A stretch of DNA of 9,574 nucleotides from contig JBOHCT010000168.1 in assembly GCA_050699055.1 (NCBI GenBank), positions 1 through 9,574 on the forward strand, given 5' to 3'. The notes beneath the pieces were generated by a model. That model saw only the letters and a list, made by a program, of their open reading frames with translations, was not told where the DNA came from and did not search any database. Numbering within the stretch: the stretch's first letter is position 1; each line of letters opens with the position of its first letter. This document shows, in pieces, positions 1-6,233 of the stretch. This DNA is from JBOHCT01 sp050699055 (GTDB taxonomy: Bacteria > Actinomycetota > Actinomycetes > Streptosporangiales > JBOHCT01). The translations under genes were made by a program, and so were the position numbers.

Positions 1-153
1 CCCAGCGACTTCCTGAAGAACCTGGAACACTTCGCCGTCACCACGGGGCTCGCCATCGAAGGAGACAAGGCCCGCGACAACGGCTTCCACAACTACCTCC
101 CCGGCACCCTGTCGAACTGTGCCACAGACCGCCGGCACACGTCCCCCACGTGA
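1..153 (+). CDS. C-terminal end of an unrecognised protein (partial)
   Basis: The first 50 codons read open in frame 1 and end in TGA at 151-153. Third codon positions are almost all G or C, as expected for real coding sequence in this genome. The residues include FLKNLEHFAVTTGLAIEGD and then NGFHNYLPGTLSNC, ending in a polar, basic tail. I do not recognise the family. The start and most of the gene lie outside the window. It runs toward the nucleoside hydrolase on the opposite strand, with about 156 bases between the two stops. Confidence 0.6.
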   Translation, partial: PSDFLKNLEHFAVTTGLAIEGDKARDNGFHNYLPGTLSNCATDRRHTSPT

Positions 154-309
154 GGAAGACGATTCCATCTGACCTCCCGCTGGCGCACGGCACGTCGGAG
201 AGCTACCCGGAGGGGTACGTAAGATCGCGAACTTCCTCGGCAAGATGCGAGCAGTGTGGCCGCCAGCCCCCGCGGCCGCGACGCACGCTCCCAGGAGGTG
301 GACGCTGGC
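154..309. other. Convergent intergenic region, no gene seen
   Basis: This stretch separates two converging genes. Reading frames across it give low-complexity Arg/Ser/Pro-rich translations without family features. The only structure I see is a small inverted repeat, TACCC (204-208) and GGGTA (213-217), with a 4-base loop. It has no T-tract, so it is not a convincing terminator. Confidence 0.4.
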
Positions 310-1230
310 TCACCCGGGCAGGCGTGTCAAGGCCTCCACGAGCGTCTTCCAGAAACCCTCGCTGTCGAGGGTGGTCGCGACTTGAGCATTCAACGGCGGG
401 ACGTCGAACGACGTGACGGTCATCCCGCTGGTGAGCCGGCCACGGGTCTCGACCCCCACGTGTGCGCCCTGGCAGCGTACGAGCTCGGGCGCGATCACCC
501 GGGCGACCGCGCAGGGGTCGTGCAGCGGCGGGTCCGGCAACCCCAGGGGTCGGTACCCCTTGCCGTAGGCCTCGAGGGTCTGAACCGTAAGTCGCGCGCC
601 AGGCGTGTCGACGGTCGCCAGCCGTGCGATCACGTCGGAGGTGGCGAGGGCCTGATGGGTGAGGTCGAGACCCACCATGGTGACCGGCCAGCCGGCGTCG
701 AAGACGAGCGCGGCGGCCTCCGGATCGACGGAGATGTTGAACTCGGCTGCCGGCGTGACGTTGCCGCGCGTGTACGCCCCGCCCATGAGTACGACCTCAC
801 GGACCCGTCGAGCGATCCGCGGCTCCTTGCGGAGAGCCATGGCGATGTTGGTCAGCGGGCCGACGGGCACGAGCGTAACGTGTTCGCGGGCCATCACGGT
901 GTCGATGATGAGGTCGACGGCGTGCTCGTCGACCAGGGAGACACCCGGCTCGGGAACGTCGACGCCGTCGAGACCCGACTCCCCGTGGACCGCGGCGGTG
1001 GGCTTGAAGGCGCGTACGAGCGGCTGGGCGCAGCCCGCGGCAACCGGCATATTCGTGATGCCCGCCGCCGTGCACACCGCGCGGGCGTTGTACGTCGTCT
1101 TCTCGAGCGTCTGGTTGCCCACCACGGTGGTGACGGCGAGCAGCTCGATCTCCGGGCTCCCGGCCGCGAGGAGGATCGCGACCGCGTCGTCGTGGCCGGG
1201 GTCGCAGTCGAGGACGATCGGATGCGTCAT
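310..1230 (-). CDS. Inosine-uridine-type nucleoside hydrolase
   Basis: A 306-residue protein of normal length for the IU-nucleoside hydrolase family, which splits the N-glycosidic bond of ribonucleosides to give base plus ribose in purine/pyrimidine salvage. The signature DCDPGHDDA is at residues 8-16 and supplies aspartates of the active-site calcium. Other family blocks are VPVGPLTNIA (121-130), VVLMGGAY (146-153), EFNISVDPEAA (163-173) and LHDPCAVA (236-243). In the last block H237 and D238 match the usual catalytic histidine and calcium-binding aspartate. No signal peptide is seen, so it is probably cytoplasmic. The ATG at 1230 is preceded by a good ribosome-binding site (GAGGAGGG). It is transcribed away from the hypothetical gene at 1362. 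Substrate preference (purine, pyrimidine or broad) cannot be decided from sequence alone. Confidence 0.95.
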   Translation of the reverse strand: MTHPIVLDCDPGHDDAVAILLAAGSPEIELLAVTTVVGNQTLEKTTYNARAVCTAAGITNMPVAAGCAQPLVRAFKPTAAVHGESGLDGVDVPEPGVSLVDEHAVDLIIDTVMAREHVTLVPVGPLTNIAMALRKEPRIARRVREVVLMGGAYTRGNVTPAAEFNISVDPEAAALVFDAGWPVTMVGLDLTHQALATSDVIARLATVDTPGARLTVQTLEAYGKGYRPLGLPDPPLHDPCAVARVIAPELVRCQGAHVGVETRGRLTSGMTVTSFDVPPLNAQVATTLDSEGFWKTLVEALTRLPG

Positions 1231-1316
1231 GGGCCCTCCTCTGTCGGTGCCAGGCGCGCCTCAGCCAACTCCGCCGCCCGGTGGCTGGACGGCCTTCCCC
1301 GCTGACGCACGTGCCC

Positions 1317-1333
1317 CTGCGATGGTCTCGCAG
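1317..1333. promoter_or_regulatory. Possible operator palindrome in divergent intergenic region
   Basis: CTGCGA (1317-1322) and TCGCAG (1328-1333) form a perfect 6-bp inverted repeat around a 5-base centre (TGGTC). It lies between the divergent nucleoside hydrolase and the hypothetical gene, about 28 bases before the GTG at 1362. Position and symmetry fit a dimeric repressor site, but no regulator is encoded nearby and a chance palindrome is possible. Confidence 0.25.
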
Positions 1334-1361
1334 TGTCGCCGGGAAGGAACGGAGAGTACCA

Positions 1362-1979
1362 GTGCGGGACTTTCCTTCCGACGGGCCGTTCGATGGAGGG
1401 CAGGCCCTCGAGGCACCCGACGAGCCCGCCGAGACCGTCCCCCCGTGGGACGACTGGCGGCAGCACAGGGACCCATGGCTCGGGCCTGACGCACGGCTCA
1501 GCGACTACGACCTCCCGGCTCACGCTGCCAACACCCTCGAGCGAGACGACGGCGACCGGGAGGCGGAAACCAGCCCCCTCTACGACGGCATCGCCTACGA
1601 CCTCGGGGTGGATCCACTGGGCGAGACGGACTCCCCGGCCGGCACGGCGGATATGCTCGACAAGGGTGTGGTGCATCGCCATGGACCGGGAAGGAAAGCC
1701 GCTGTGATCACCTCGGACGCGGCGCGCGACCGCGCGGAACGCACCTACAACGCGGACAAGCCCCCGGCCGAGCGCGACGAGATCGGCATGTACGAGTTCG
1801 ATGAGGGCTACGTCGCCTGGCGGGTCCCGCGGACGCGTGCGGACCTGCGGCGTCCTCCGCAGGCGGTAGGGGGTGGAGTCATCGTGATCGACAGAGAGAC
1901 GGGCGCCGTGTCAGGCTGGCCGCTGCTCGACCCCGAGACGATCGCCGAGCAGTACCGCGAGCGCCGTGCGACCGGTTGA
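1362..1979 (+). CDS. Hypothetical two-part protein with Imm35/YrhB-like C-terminal region
   Basis: The frame is open further upstream, but GTG 1362 is the better start because GGAG at 1351-1354 sits 7 bases before it; this gives 205 residues. Residues 1-114 are acidic, rich in Asp, Pro and Gly (for example PPWDDWRQHRDPW), look poorly ordered and match no family I know. Residues 115-205 look like a separate folded domain. It has an opening helix VITSDAARDRAERTYNADK, then YEFDEGYVAWRV (144-155), GGGVIVIDRETGAVSGWP (170-187) and a closing helix LDPETIAEQYRE. This order (start helix, aromatic strand, V-D-x-x-T-G hairpin, WPxL, Y-R end) recalls small immunity-type proteins (Imm35/YrhB-like) found next to actinobacterial secreted toxins; that is a resemblance, not a proven assignment. 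GTG 1704 has a strong GGAAGG ribosome-binding site 10 bases upstream, so the domain may also be made alone. No toxin gene is visible beside it. Confidence 0.7.
   Translation: MRDFPSDGPFDGGQALEAPDEPAETVPPWDDWRQHRDPWLGPDARLSDYDLPAHAANTLERDDGDREAETSPLYDGIAYDLGVDPLGETDSPAGTADMLDKGVVHRHGPGRKAAVITSDAARDRAERTYNADKPPAERDEIGMYEFDEGYVAWRVPRTRADLRRPPQAVGGGVIVIDRETGAVSGWPLLDPETIAEQYRERRATG
1690..1706 (+). promoter_or_regulatory. Internal ribosome-binding site and in-frame GTG
   Basis: GGAAGGA sits about 8 bases before GTG at 1704-1706, inside and in frame with the hypothetical gene. The codons just before it (GGA, AGG, AAA, GCT) are unusual for this genome and look more like a leader than coding sequence. 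Use of this start would give a 91-residue protein consisting only of the C-terminal domain. Confidence 0.4.
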
Positions 1980-2026
1980 CGCCGCCCGGAGGACGCGACG
2001 CGGCGCCATCTGACAGTCTTGGATCT

Positions 2027-3169
2027 GTGAGGGTTGCCGTACCGTCCGAAACGCTCGAGGATGAGCGCCGGGTGGCGCTCGTGCCCGAGATCGTCCCACG
2101 GCTCGTCGACGCCGGACACGACGTCGTCGTCGAAGCGGGGGCGGGCCGGGCTGCCTACGCCGACGATGACGCCTACCGCGACGCCGGCGCAAGCGTCGAG
2201 GACGCGGACGCCACCGGCGGCATCACCGCCGACGCCGACGTGGTCCTGACCGTCAACCCGCTGGCGCCCGCGCGCGTGGCGTCGCTCAAGCCAGGCACGA
2301 TCACGATCTCGTTCCTGCCTCCCGCCGCGGAGCTCGACACGATCCGCGCCTGCCGCGACGCGCGTGTCACGGCCTTCTCCCTCGACCTGGTGCCACGGAT
2401 CAGCCGGGCGCAGAGCATGGACGCCCTGTCGTCGCAGGCGCTGGTGGCCGGGTACCGCGCCGCGCTCATCGCCGCGACCCGGCTGCCGCGCTTCTTCCCG
2501 CTGTTCATGACCGCGGCCGGCACGGTGCCGCCGGCCAGGGTCTTCGTGCTCGGCGCGGGGGTGGCCGGGCTGCAGGCGATCGCGACCGCGCGCCGTCTCG
2601 GTGCCGCCGTCGAGGCGTACGACGTACGCTCCGCTGCCGCCGAGGAGGTCCGGAGCCTCGGCGCGAAGTTCGTGGAGCTGTCGCTCGAGTCCCAGGAGGG
2701 CGCCGGCGGCTACGCGCGGGAGCAGTCCGACGACTTCCTCGCCCGGCAGCGCGAGATGACCGGCGACCGTGTCGCCGCCTCCGACGCCGTCATCACGACC
2801 GCCGCCGTGCCGGGCCGCCGCGCTCCCGTACTCGTGACCCGCGAGATGGTCGAACGCATGCGCGCCGGGTCGGTCATCGTCGACCTGGCCGCCAAGACCG
2901 GCGGCAACTGCGAGCTGTCGCGTCCCGGCGAGGAGATCGACCACGAAGCCGTCATCGTGCACGGCGCCCGCAACCTGCCGAGCCAGCTACCTGTCCACGC
3001 GAGCCGTCTCTACGCCCAGAACATCGCCACGTTGCTGCTGCTCATGACCAAGGAAGGCACCGTCGTCCTCGACTTCGAGGACGAGGTCGTGGCGGGTTCC
3101 TGTGTCACCCACGACGGCGAGGTACGCCACGAGGCGACGCGCGCCCTGCTCGAGGGGGACGGGCGATGA
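2027..3169 (+). CDS. pntAA: NAD(P) transhydrogenase subunit alpha part 1 (NAD(H)-binding domain I)
   Basis: This soluble subunit binds NADH and passes hydride to NADP+ on PntB, driven by proton entry through the membrane subunits. The 380-residue length fits stand-alone PntAA. The family N-terminus (VAVPSET, then ERRVALVPE, residues 3-21) fixes the start at GTG 2027; a TTG at 1976 would add 17 unconserved residues. R124, Q129 and D132 in RISRAQSMDALSSQ correspond to the Arg-Gln-Asp loop that places the nicotinamide. The Rossmann glycine motif GAGVAG is at 176-181, followed by YDVR at 198-201, and VIVDLAAKTGGNCE is at 283-296. Alanine dehydrogenase is related, but the following pntAB and pntB settle the identity. 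There is no clear ribosome-binding site at the usual distance, so a leaderless message or read-through from the gene ending at 1979 is possible. The stop overlaps the pntAB start (ATGA). Confidence 0.96.
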   Translation: MRVAVPSETLEDERRVALVPEIVPRLVDAGHDVVVEAGAGRAAYADDDAYRDAGASVEDADATGGITADADVVLTVNPLAPARVASLKPGTITISFLPPAAELDTIRACRDARVTAFSLDLVPRISRAQSMDALSSQALVAGYRAALIAATRLPRFFPLFMTAAGTVPPARVFVLGAGVAGLQAIATARRLGAAVEAYDVRSAAAEEVRSLGAKFVELSLESQEGAGGYAREQSDDFLARQREMTGDRVAASDAVITTAAVPGRRAPVLVTREMVERMRAGSVIVDLAAKTGGNCELSRPGEEIDHEAVIVHGARNLPSQLPVHASRLYAQNIATLLLLMTKEGTVVLDFEDEVVAGSCVTHDGEVRHEATRALLEGDGR

Positions 3170-3480
3170 CCGGCATAGCGCTGCTCACGATCTTCGTGCT
3201 GTCGGTGTTCGTGGGCTTCGAGGTCATCTCGAAGGTCTCCACGGTCCTGCACACCCCACTCATGTCCGGTGCCAACGCGATCCACGGCGTCATCCTCGTC
3301 GGGGCGGTCCTCATCGCGGGCTCCGCCACCACCGCCGCCGAGCTCGCTCTCGGTCTCGCCGCCGTGCTGCTCGCCACCGTCAATATGGTGGGCGGCTTCG
3401 TCGTCACCGACCGGATGCTGCACATGTTCCGCTCCCGGCCGCGCGCTGGCGGCTCGAGCTCGGAGGAGCGCACGCAGTGA
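3166..3480 (+). CDS. pntAB: NAD(P) transhydrogenase subunit alpha part 2 (small membrane subunit)
   Basis: This 104-residue protein has three membrane spans, at about residues 4-20, 40-56 and 60-81. It forms part of the proton-conducting domain II with PntB. The conserved blocks TPLMSGANAIHG (30-41) and VNMVGGFVVTDRMLHMF (72-88) are present, followed by a short polar tail. H40 begins the second span of this subunit (called TM3 across the complex) and is the likely proton-channel histidine in enzymes built like that of Thermus. The ATG at 3166 overlaps the pntAA stop by 4 bases and the stop overlaps the pntB GTG (GTGA), so the three subunits are very likely translationally coupled. The length matches the three-helix alpha-2 type rather than the longer fused alpha subunit of E. 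coli. Confidence 0.95.
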   Translation: MTGIALLTIFVLSVFVGFEVISKVSTVLHTPLMSGANAIHGVILVGAVLIAGSATTAAELALGLAAVLLATVNMVGGFVVTDRMLHMFRSRPRAGGSSSEERTQ

Positions 3481-4850
3481 CGGGTACCGGAGTCGCGCTC
3501 GCCTTCCTCATCGCCGCTATTTGCTTCATCCTCGCGCTCAAGGGGCTGTCGTCGCCGCGCACCGCCCGCTGGGGCAACATCGTCGGCTCGGCCGGCGCGT
3601 TGCTCGCCGTGGTCGTGACGTTCGTGTTCTTCCCGATCCATCACGCCGCGCCGATCGTGGCAGCCATGGTCGTCGGCGGGGTCATCGCCGTCCCGGCCGC
3701 CCGCGGGGTGAAGATGACCGCGATCCCGCAGATGGTCGCGGCCTTCAACGGCGTGGGTGGCGGCGCGGCCGCGCTCGTGTCGCTGACCGAGTTCCTCAAG
3801 CACGGACGTACGGACAGCGCGGGCATCCTCGCGGCGACCGTGTTCAGCGTGCTCATCGGGTGCGTGAGCTTCACCGGGTCCGGCGTGACTTTCGCCAAGC
3901 TGCAGGAGTTGATGACGTCGCGGCCGGTGACGTTCCCGCTCGGCCGGATCGTGAGCGCGGCGGTCGCCGCCTTGGCCGTCGCGCTCGCCATCGCCGTGAT
4001 CCCCACGGCGAGCACCACCCTGGCGGTCGCGCTCGCGGTGTGCTCGCTCGCGCTCGGCGTGCTGTTCGTGCTACCGGTGGGCGGCGCGGACGTGCCGATC
4101 GCGATCTCGCTGCTCAACGCCTTCACCGGCCTCACAGTGGCCGCCTCCGGGTATGTGCTCGGCAACACGCTCCTCCTCGTCGCGGGCACCCTCGTCGGCG
4201 CCGCTGGCACGATCCTCACCCGGCTCATGGCCGAGGCGATGGGGCGCCCGCTGCGGAACATCCTGTTCGGCGCGTTCACCGCCGCCCCCGCCGCGGTCGC
4301 GGCGGCAGGGGGCGACCGATCGGTGCGCTCGGCGAGTCCGGAGGACGTCGCGATCCTCCTCGGCTACGCGCAGAAGGTGGTCGTCGTCCCGGGTTACGGC
4401 CTGGCAGTCGCCCAGGCGCAGCACACCGTACGCGAGCTTTCCGACCTGCTCGAAGGGCACGGCATCAGCGTCCTCTACGGCATCCACCCGGTCGCAGGCC
4501 GGATGCCGGGCCACATGAACGTCCTGCTCGCCGAGGCGGACGTGCCGTACGAGCAGCTCAAGGAGATGGACGCGGTCAACCCCGAGCTCTCGTCCACCGA
4601 CGTCGCCCTCGTGATCGGCGCCAACGACGTGGTGAACCCGGCTGCGCGCGACGCGCCGGGCAGCCCGCTGTACGGCATGCCGATCGTCAACGTCGACGAG
4701 GCAAAGGCCGTGATCTTCCTGAAACGGTCGCTCAGGCCGGGGTTCGCGGGCATCGACAACGAGCTGCTGTACAACGACAAGACCCAGTTGCTCTTCGGTG
4801 ACGCCAAGGAGTCGCTCACCAAGGTCGTCGCCGCCGTCAAGGAAATCTGA
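3477..4850 (+). CDS. pntB: NAD(P) transhydrogenase subunit beta (membrane and NADP(H)-binding domains)
   Basis: A 457-residue protein, the usual PntB size. Residues 1-275 hold the many membrane helices of the proton channel, including MTAIPQMVAAFNGVGGGAAAL (80-100) and GGADVPIAISLLNAFTGL (202-219), where D205 is the conserved membrane aspartate. Residues 290-457 form domain III, which binds NADP(H): PGYGLAVAQAQH (305-316), HPVAGRMPGHMNVLLAEADVPY (337-358), GANDVVNPAA (381-390) and MPIVNVDEAKAVIFLKRS (401-418). The start is the GTG at 3477, whose G-T-G-A overlaps the pntAB stop. N91 stands where the E. coli enzyme has its channel histidine; the matching histidine is in PntAB instead. With PntAA and PntAB it makes NADPH from NADH using the proton gradient. 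Confidence 0.97.
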   Translation: MTGTGVALAFLIAAICFILALKGLSSPRTARWGNIVGSAGALLAVVVTFVFFPIHHAAPIVAAMVVGGVIAVPAARGVKMTAIPQMVAAFNGVGGGAAALVSLTEFLKHGRTDSAGILAATVFSVLIGCVSFTGSGVTFAKLQELMTSRPVTFPLGRIVSAAVAALAVALAIAVIPTASTTLAVALAVCSLALGVLFVLPVGGADVPIAISLLNAFTGLTVAASGYVLGNTLLLVAGTLVGAAGTILTRLMAEAMGRPLRNILFGAFTAAPAAVAAAGGDRSVRSASPEDVAILLGYAQKVVVVPGYGLAVAQAQHTVRELSDLLEGHGISVLYGIHPVAGRMPGHMNVLLAEADVPYEQLKEMDAVNPELSSTDVALVIGANDVVNPAARDAPGSPLYGMPIVNVDEAKAVIFLKRSLRPGFAGIDNELLYNDKTQLLFGDAKESLTKVVAAVKEI

Positions 4851-4861
4851 GGGGACCGAAG

Positions 4862-5176
4862 GTGATCACTTGCGTCGTGCATTACACGATAGAACCGTCG
4901 AAGATCGAGGACTTCGAACGATTCGCCCGACGCTGGATAGACCTGGTGAACCGGAATGGTGGCACGCATCACGGCTACTTCCTGCCGGCCGAGGGAGCCA
5001 ACGACGCGGCACTCGCGCTGTTTAGCTTCCCCAGCCTCGCCGAGTACGAGCGGTACCGCGCCGGATTCGGGTCCGATCCCGAGTTCGTCGAGGCCGACCG
5101 CATTCGCGACGACAGCGGCTGCGTGCTCCGCTACGATCGCACCTTCATGCGGCCATTGTTGCCTGAGCCCCGCTAA
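4862..5176 (+). CDS. NIPSNAP family protein
   Basis: A 104-residue protein with the alpha/beta dimeric ferredoxin-like fold expected of NIPSNAP. It begins MITCVVHYTIEPSKIEDFERF, then has NRNGGTHHGYFLPAEG (35-50) and ALFSFPSLAEYERYRAGFGSDPE, and ends SGCVLRYDRTFMRPLLPEPR. The first strand, the GGTHHGYFLPAEG loop and the late RxFxRPLLP strand are typical of the bacterial members; their biochemical function is not established. The start is GTG 4862, with a GAGGGG ribosome-binding site overlapping the end of pntB, 11 bases after the pntB stop. It is therefore almost certainly co-transcribed with the transhydrogenase. Its TAA overlaps the stop of the converging kinase gene. Confidence 0.9.
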   Translation: MITCVVHYTIEPSKIEDFERFARRWIDLVNRNGGTHHGYFLPAEGANDAALALFSFPSLAEYERYRAGFGSDPEFVEADRIRDDSGCVLRYDRTFMRPLLPEPR

Positions 5177-6231
5177 GCGGACAGGGCGTCGAGGCCGCGG
5201 TCGGTCGCCGCGAGGCCGAGCCGCACCAGGTCGGGGACGCCCGCCCAGATCTCGCCGAAGTCCTCGTCGCCGTACGCGCCGTGCAGATGGCGGTCGTGGA
5301 TGCCCTCGAGCACGATCGCGAGCTTGTAGCAGCCGAGCGCGACGTAGAAGCCGAGATCGGAGAGGTCGAAGCCGGTCAGCTCGGCGTAGGTCTCGGCCAC
5401 CCGCCGGCGCGACCAGAACCCGGGACCGGCCGTCACGTCGGGCGCGACCCCGATCTCACGACGCACGCCGTCGCCGGGCTCGGTCCAGTACACGAGCAGC
5501 AGCCCGAGGTCGGTGAGCGGGTCGCCGAGCGTCGCCATCTCCCAGTCGAGGACGGCGACCACGCGCGGGGCGTCCCGCGCGAGCAGCAGGTTGTCGAAGC
5601 GGTAGTCGCCGTGCACGACCGTCGTCGCCTGGCTCTCCGGCAGGGCGGTCGCGAGCCTGTCGCGCAGCTCGTCGACCTCCGGCAGCGACTGGGTCTTCGA
5701 ACGCTCCCACTGGGTGTACCAGCGCCGCACCTGGCGTTCGACGAACCCGGCCGGCCGCCCGAAGTCGCCGAGCCCGACCCGCTCCGGCTCGACCCGGTGC
5801 AGCGCCGCGAGCGTGGACACGAGCGTACGGCACGCCGCATCGGCCTCCTCGGGACCGAGGCGCGCCGCGTCCTCGGCCTCGGCGAGTCGGCGCCCCTCGA
5901 CCCACGACATGACGTAGAACGTGGCGCCGATCACCGCGTCATCCAGGCAGTGCGCGTAGGTCCGGGGCACGGGGACGTCGCTTCGCCCGAGCGCGCTGAT
6001 GACCCGGTACTCGCGGCCCATGTCGTGGGCGGTGGGCAGGACGTGGGCGAGCGGAGGTCGCCGCAGTACCCACCGCCGATCGTCCTGGCCGATGACGTAG
6101 GTGAGGTTCGAGCGCCCACCCTGGATCAGTTCGGCGCGGAGCGGCGCGTCGGCCGCGCCCTCGACGTGGTCGCGGAAATACGTACGCAGCGCTGCCAGGT
6201 CGAGCCCGGGCGGATCCTGGGATTGTGACAC
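5173..6231 (-). CDS. Phosphotransferase family protein (APH-fold kinase)
   Basis: A 352-residue kinase-like protein of the APH/choline-kinase superfamily. The nucleotide-binding loop region is LIQGGRSNLTYVIG (35-48), followed by a strand with the lysine-equivalent position in WVLRRPP. The catalytic loop is VVHGDYRFDNLLL (205-217, HGDxxxxN) and the metal-binding segment is VLDWEMATLGDPLTDLG (227-243). The LDWEMATLGDP wording is typical of the subgroup related to the kinase domain of ACAD10/ACAD11, often linked to acyl-CoA metabolism, rather than of antibiotic-resistance enzymes; the substrate is unknown. GTG 6231 is chosen because GGAG lies 8 bases upstream. GTG 6237 is also possible and would overlap the methyltransferase stop as GTGA. 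Either way it is coupled to that gene. The TAG stop overlaps the converging NIPSNAP stop. Confidence 0.88.
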   Translation of the reverse strand: MSQSQDPPGLDLAALRTYFRDHVEGAADAPLRAELIQGGRSNLTYVIGQDDRRWVLRRPPLAHVLPTAHDMGREYRVISALGRSDVPVPRTYAHCLDDAVIGATFYVMSWVEGRRLAEAEDAARLGPEEADAACRTLVSTLAALHRVEPERVGLGDFGRPAGFVERQVRRWYTQWERSKTQSLPEVDELRDRLATALPESQATTVVHGDYRFDNLLLARDAPRVVAVLDWEMATLGDPLTDLGLLLVYWTEPGDGVRREIGVAPDVTAGPGFWSRRRVAETYAELTGFDLSDLGFYVALGCYKLAIVLEGIHDRHLHGAYGDEDFGEIWAGVPDLVRLGLAATDRGLDALSA

Positions 6232-6233
6232 CG

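Noticed and set aside
256..1305. Long + strand open frame opposite the nucleoside hydrolase
   Set aside because: It is antisense to a gene with clear catalytic motifs; its Arg/Gly/Asp/Val-rich translation has no family features and is expected in very GC-rich DNA.
1333..1707. + strand frame of 124 codons ending in a GTGA overlap with the internal GTG at 1704
   Set aside because: The overlap is attractive, but the translation is Ser/Thr/Pro/Arg-rich and the acidic frame of the hypothetical gene covers the same bases with better codon use.
1976..2026. TTG start for pntAA overlapping the previous stop
   Set aside because: It would add 17 residues before the conserved VAVPSET N-terminus, with no family support.
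1808..2962. 384-codon - strand frame opposite pntAA
   Set aside because: Antisense to a well-supported gene; composition is that of a GC shadow.
3269..4801. 510-codon + strand frame overlapping pntAB and pntB
   Set aside because: It is Arg/Pro/Ala-rich out-of-frame reading of the transhydrogenase genes.
5173..6231. Kinase as an aminoglycoside-resistance gene
   Set aside because: The LDWEMATLGDP wording and length fit the general phosphotransferase/ACAD10-related group, not known resistance enzymes.
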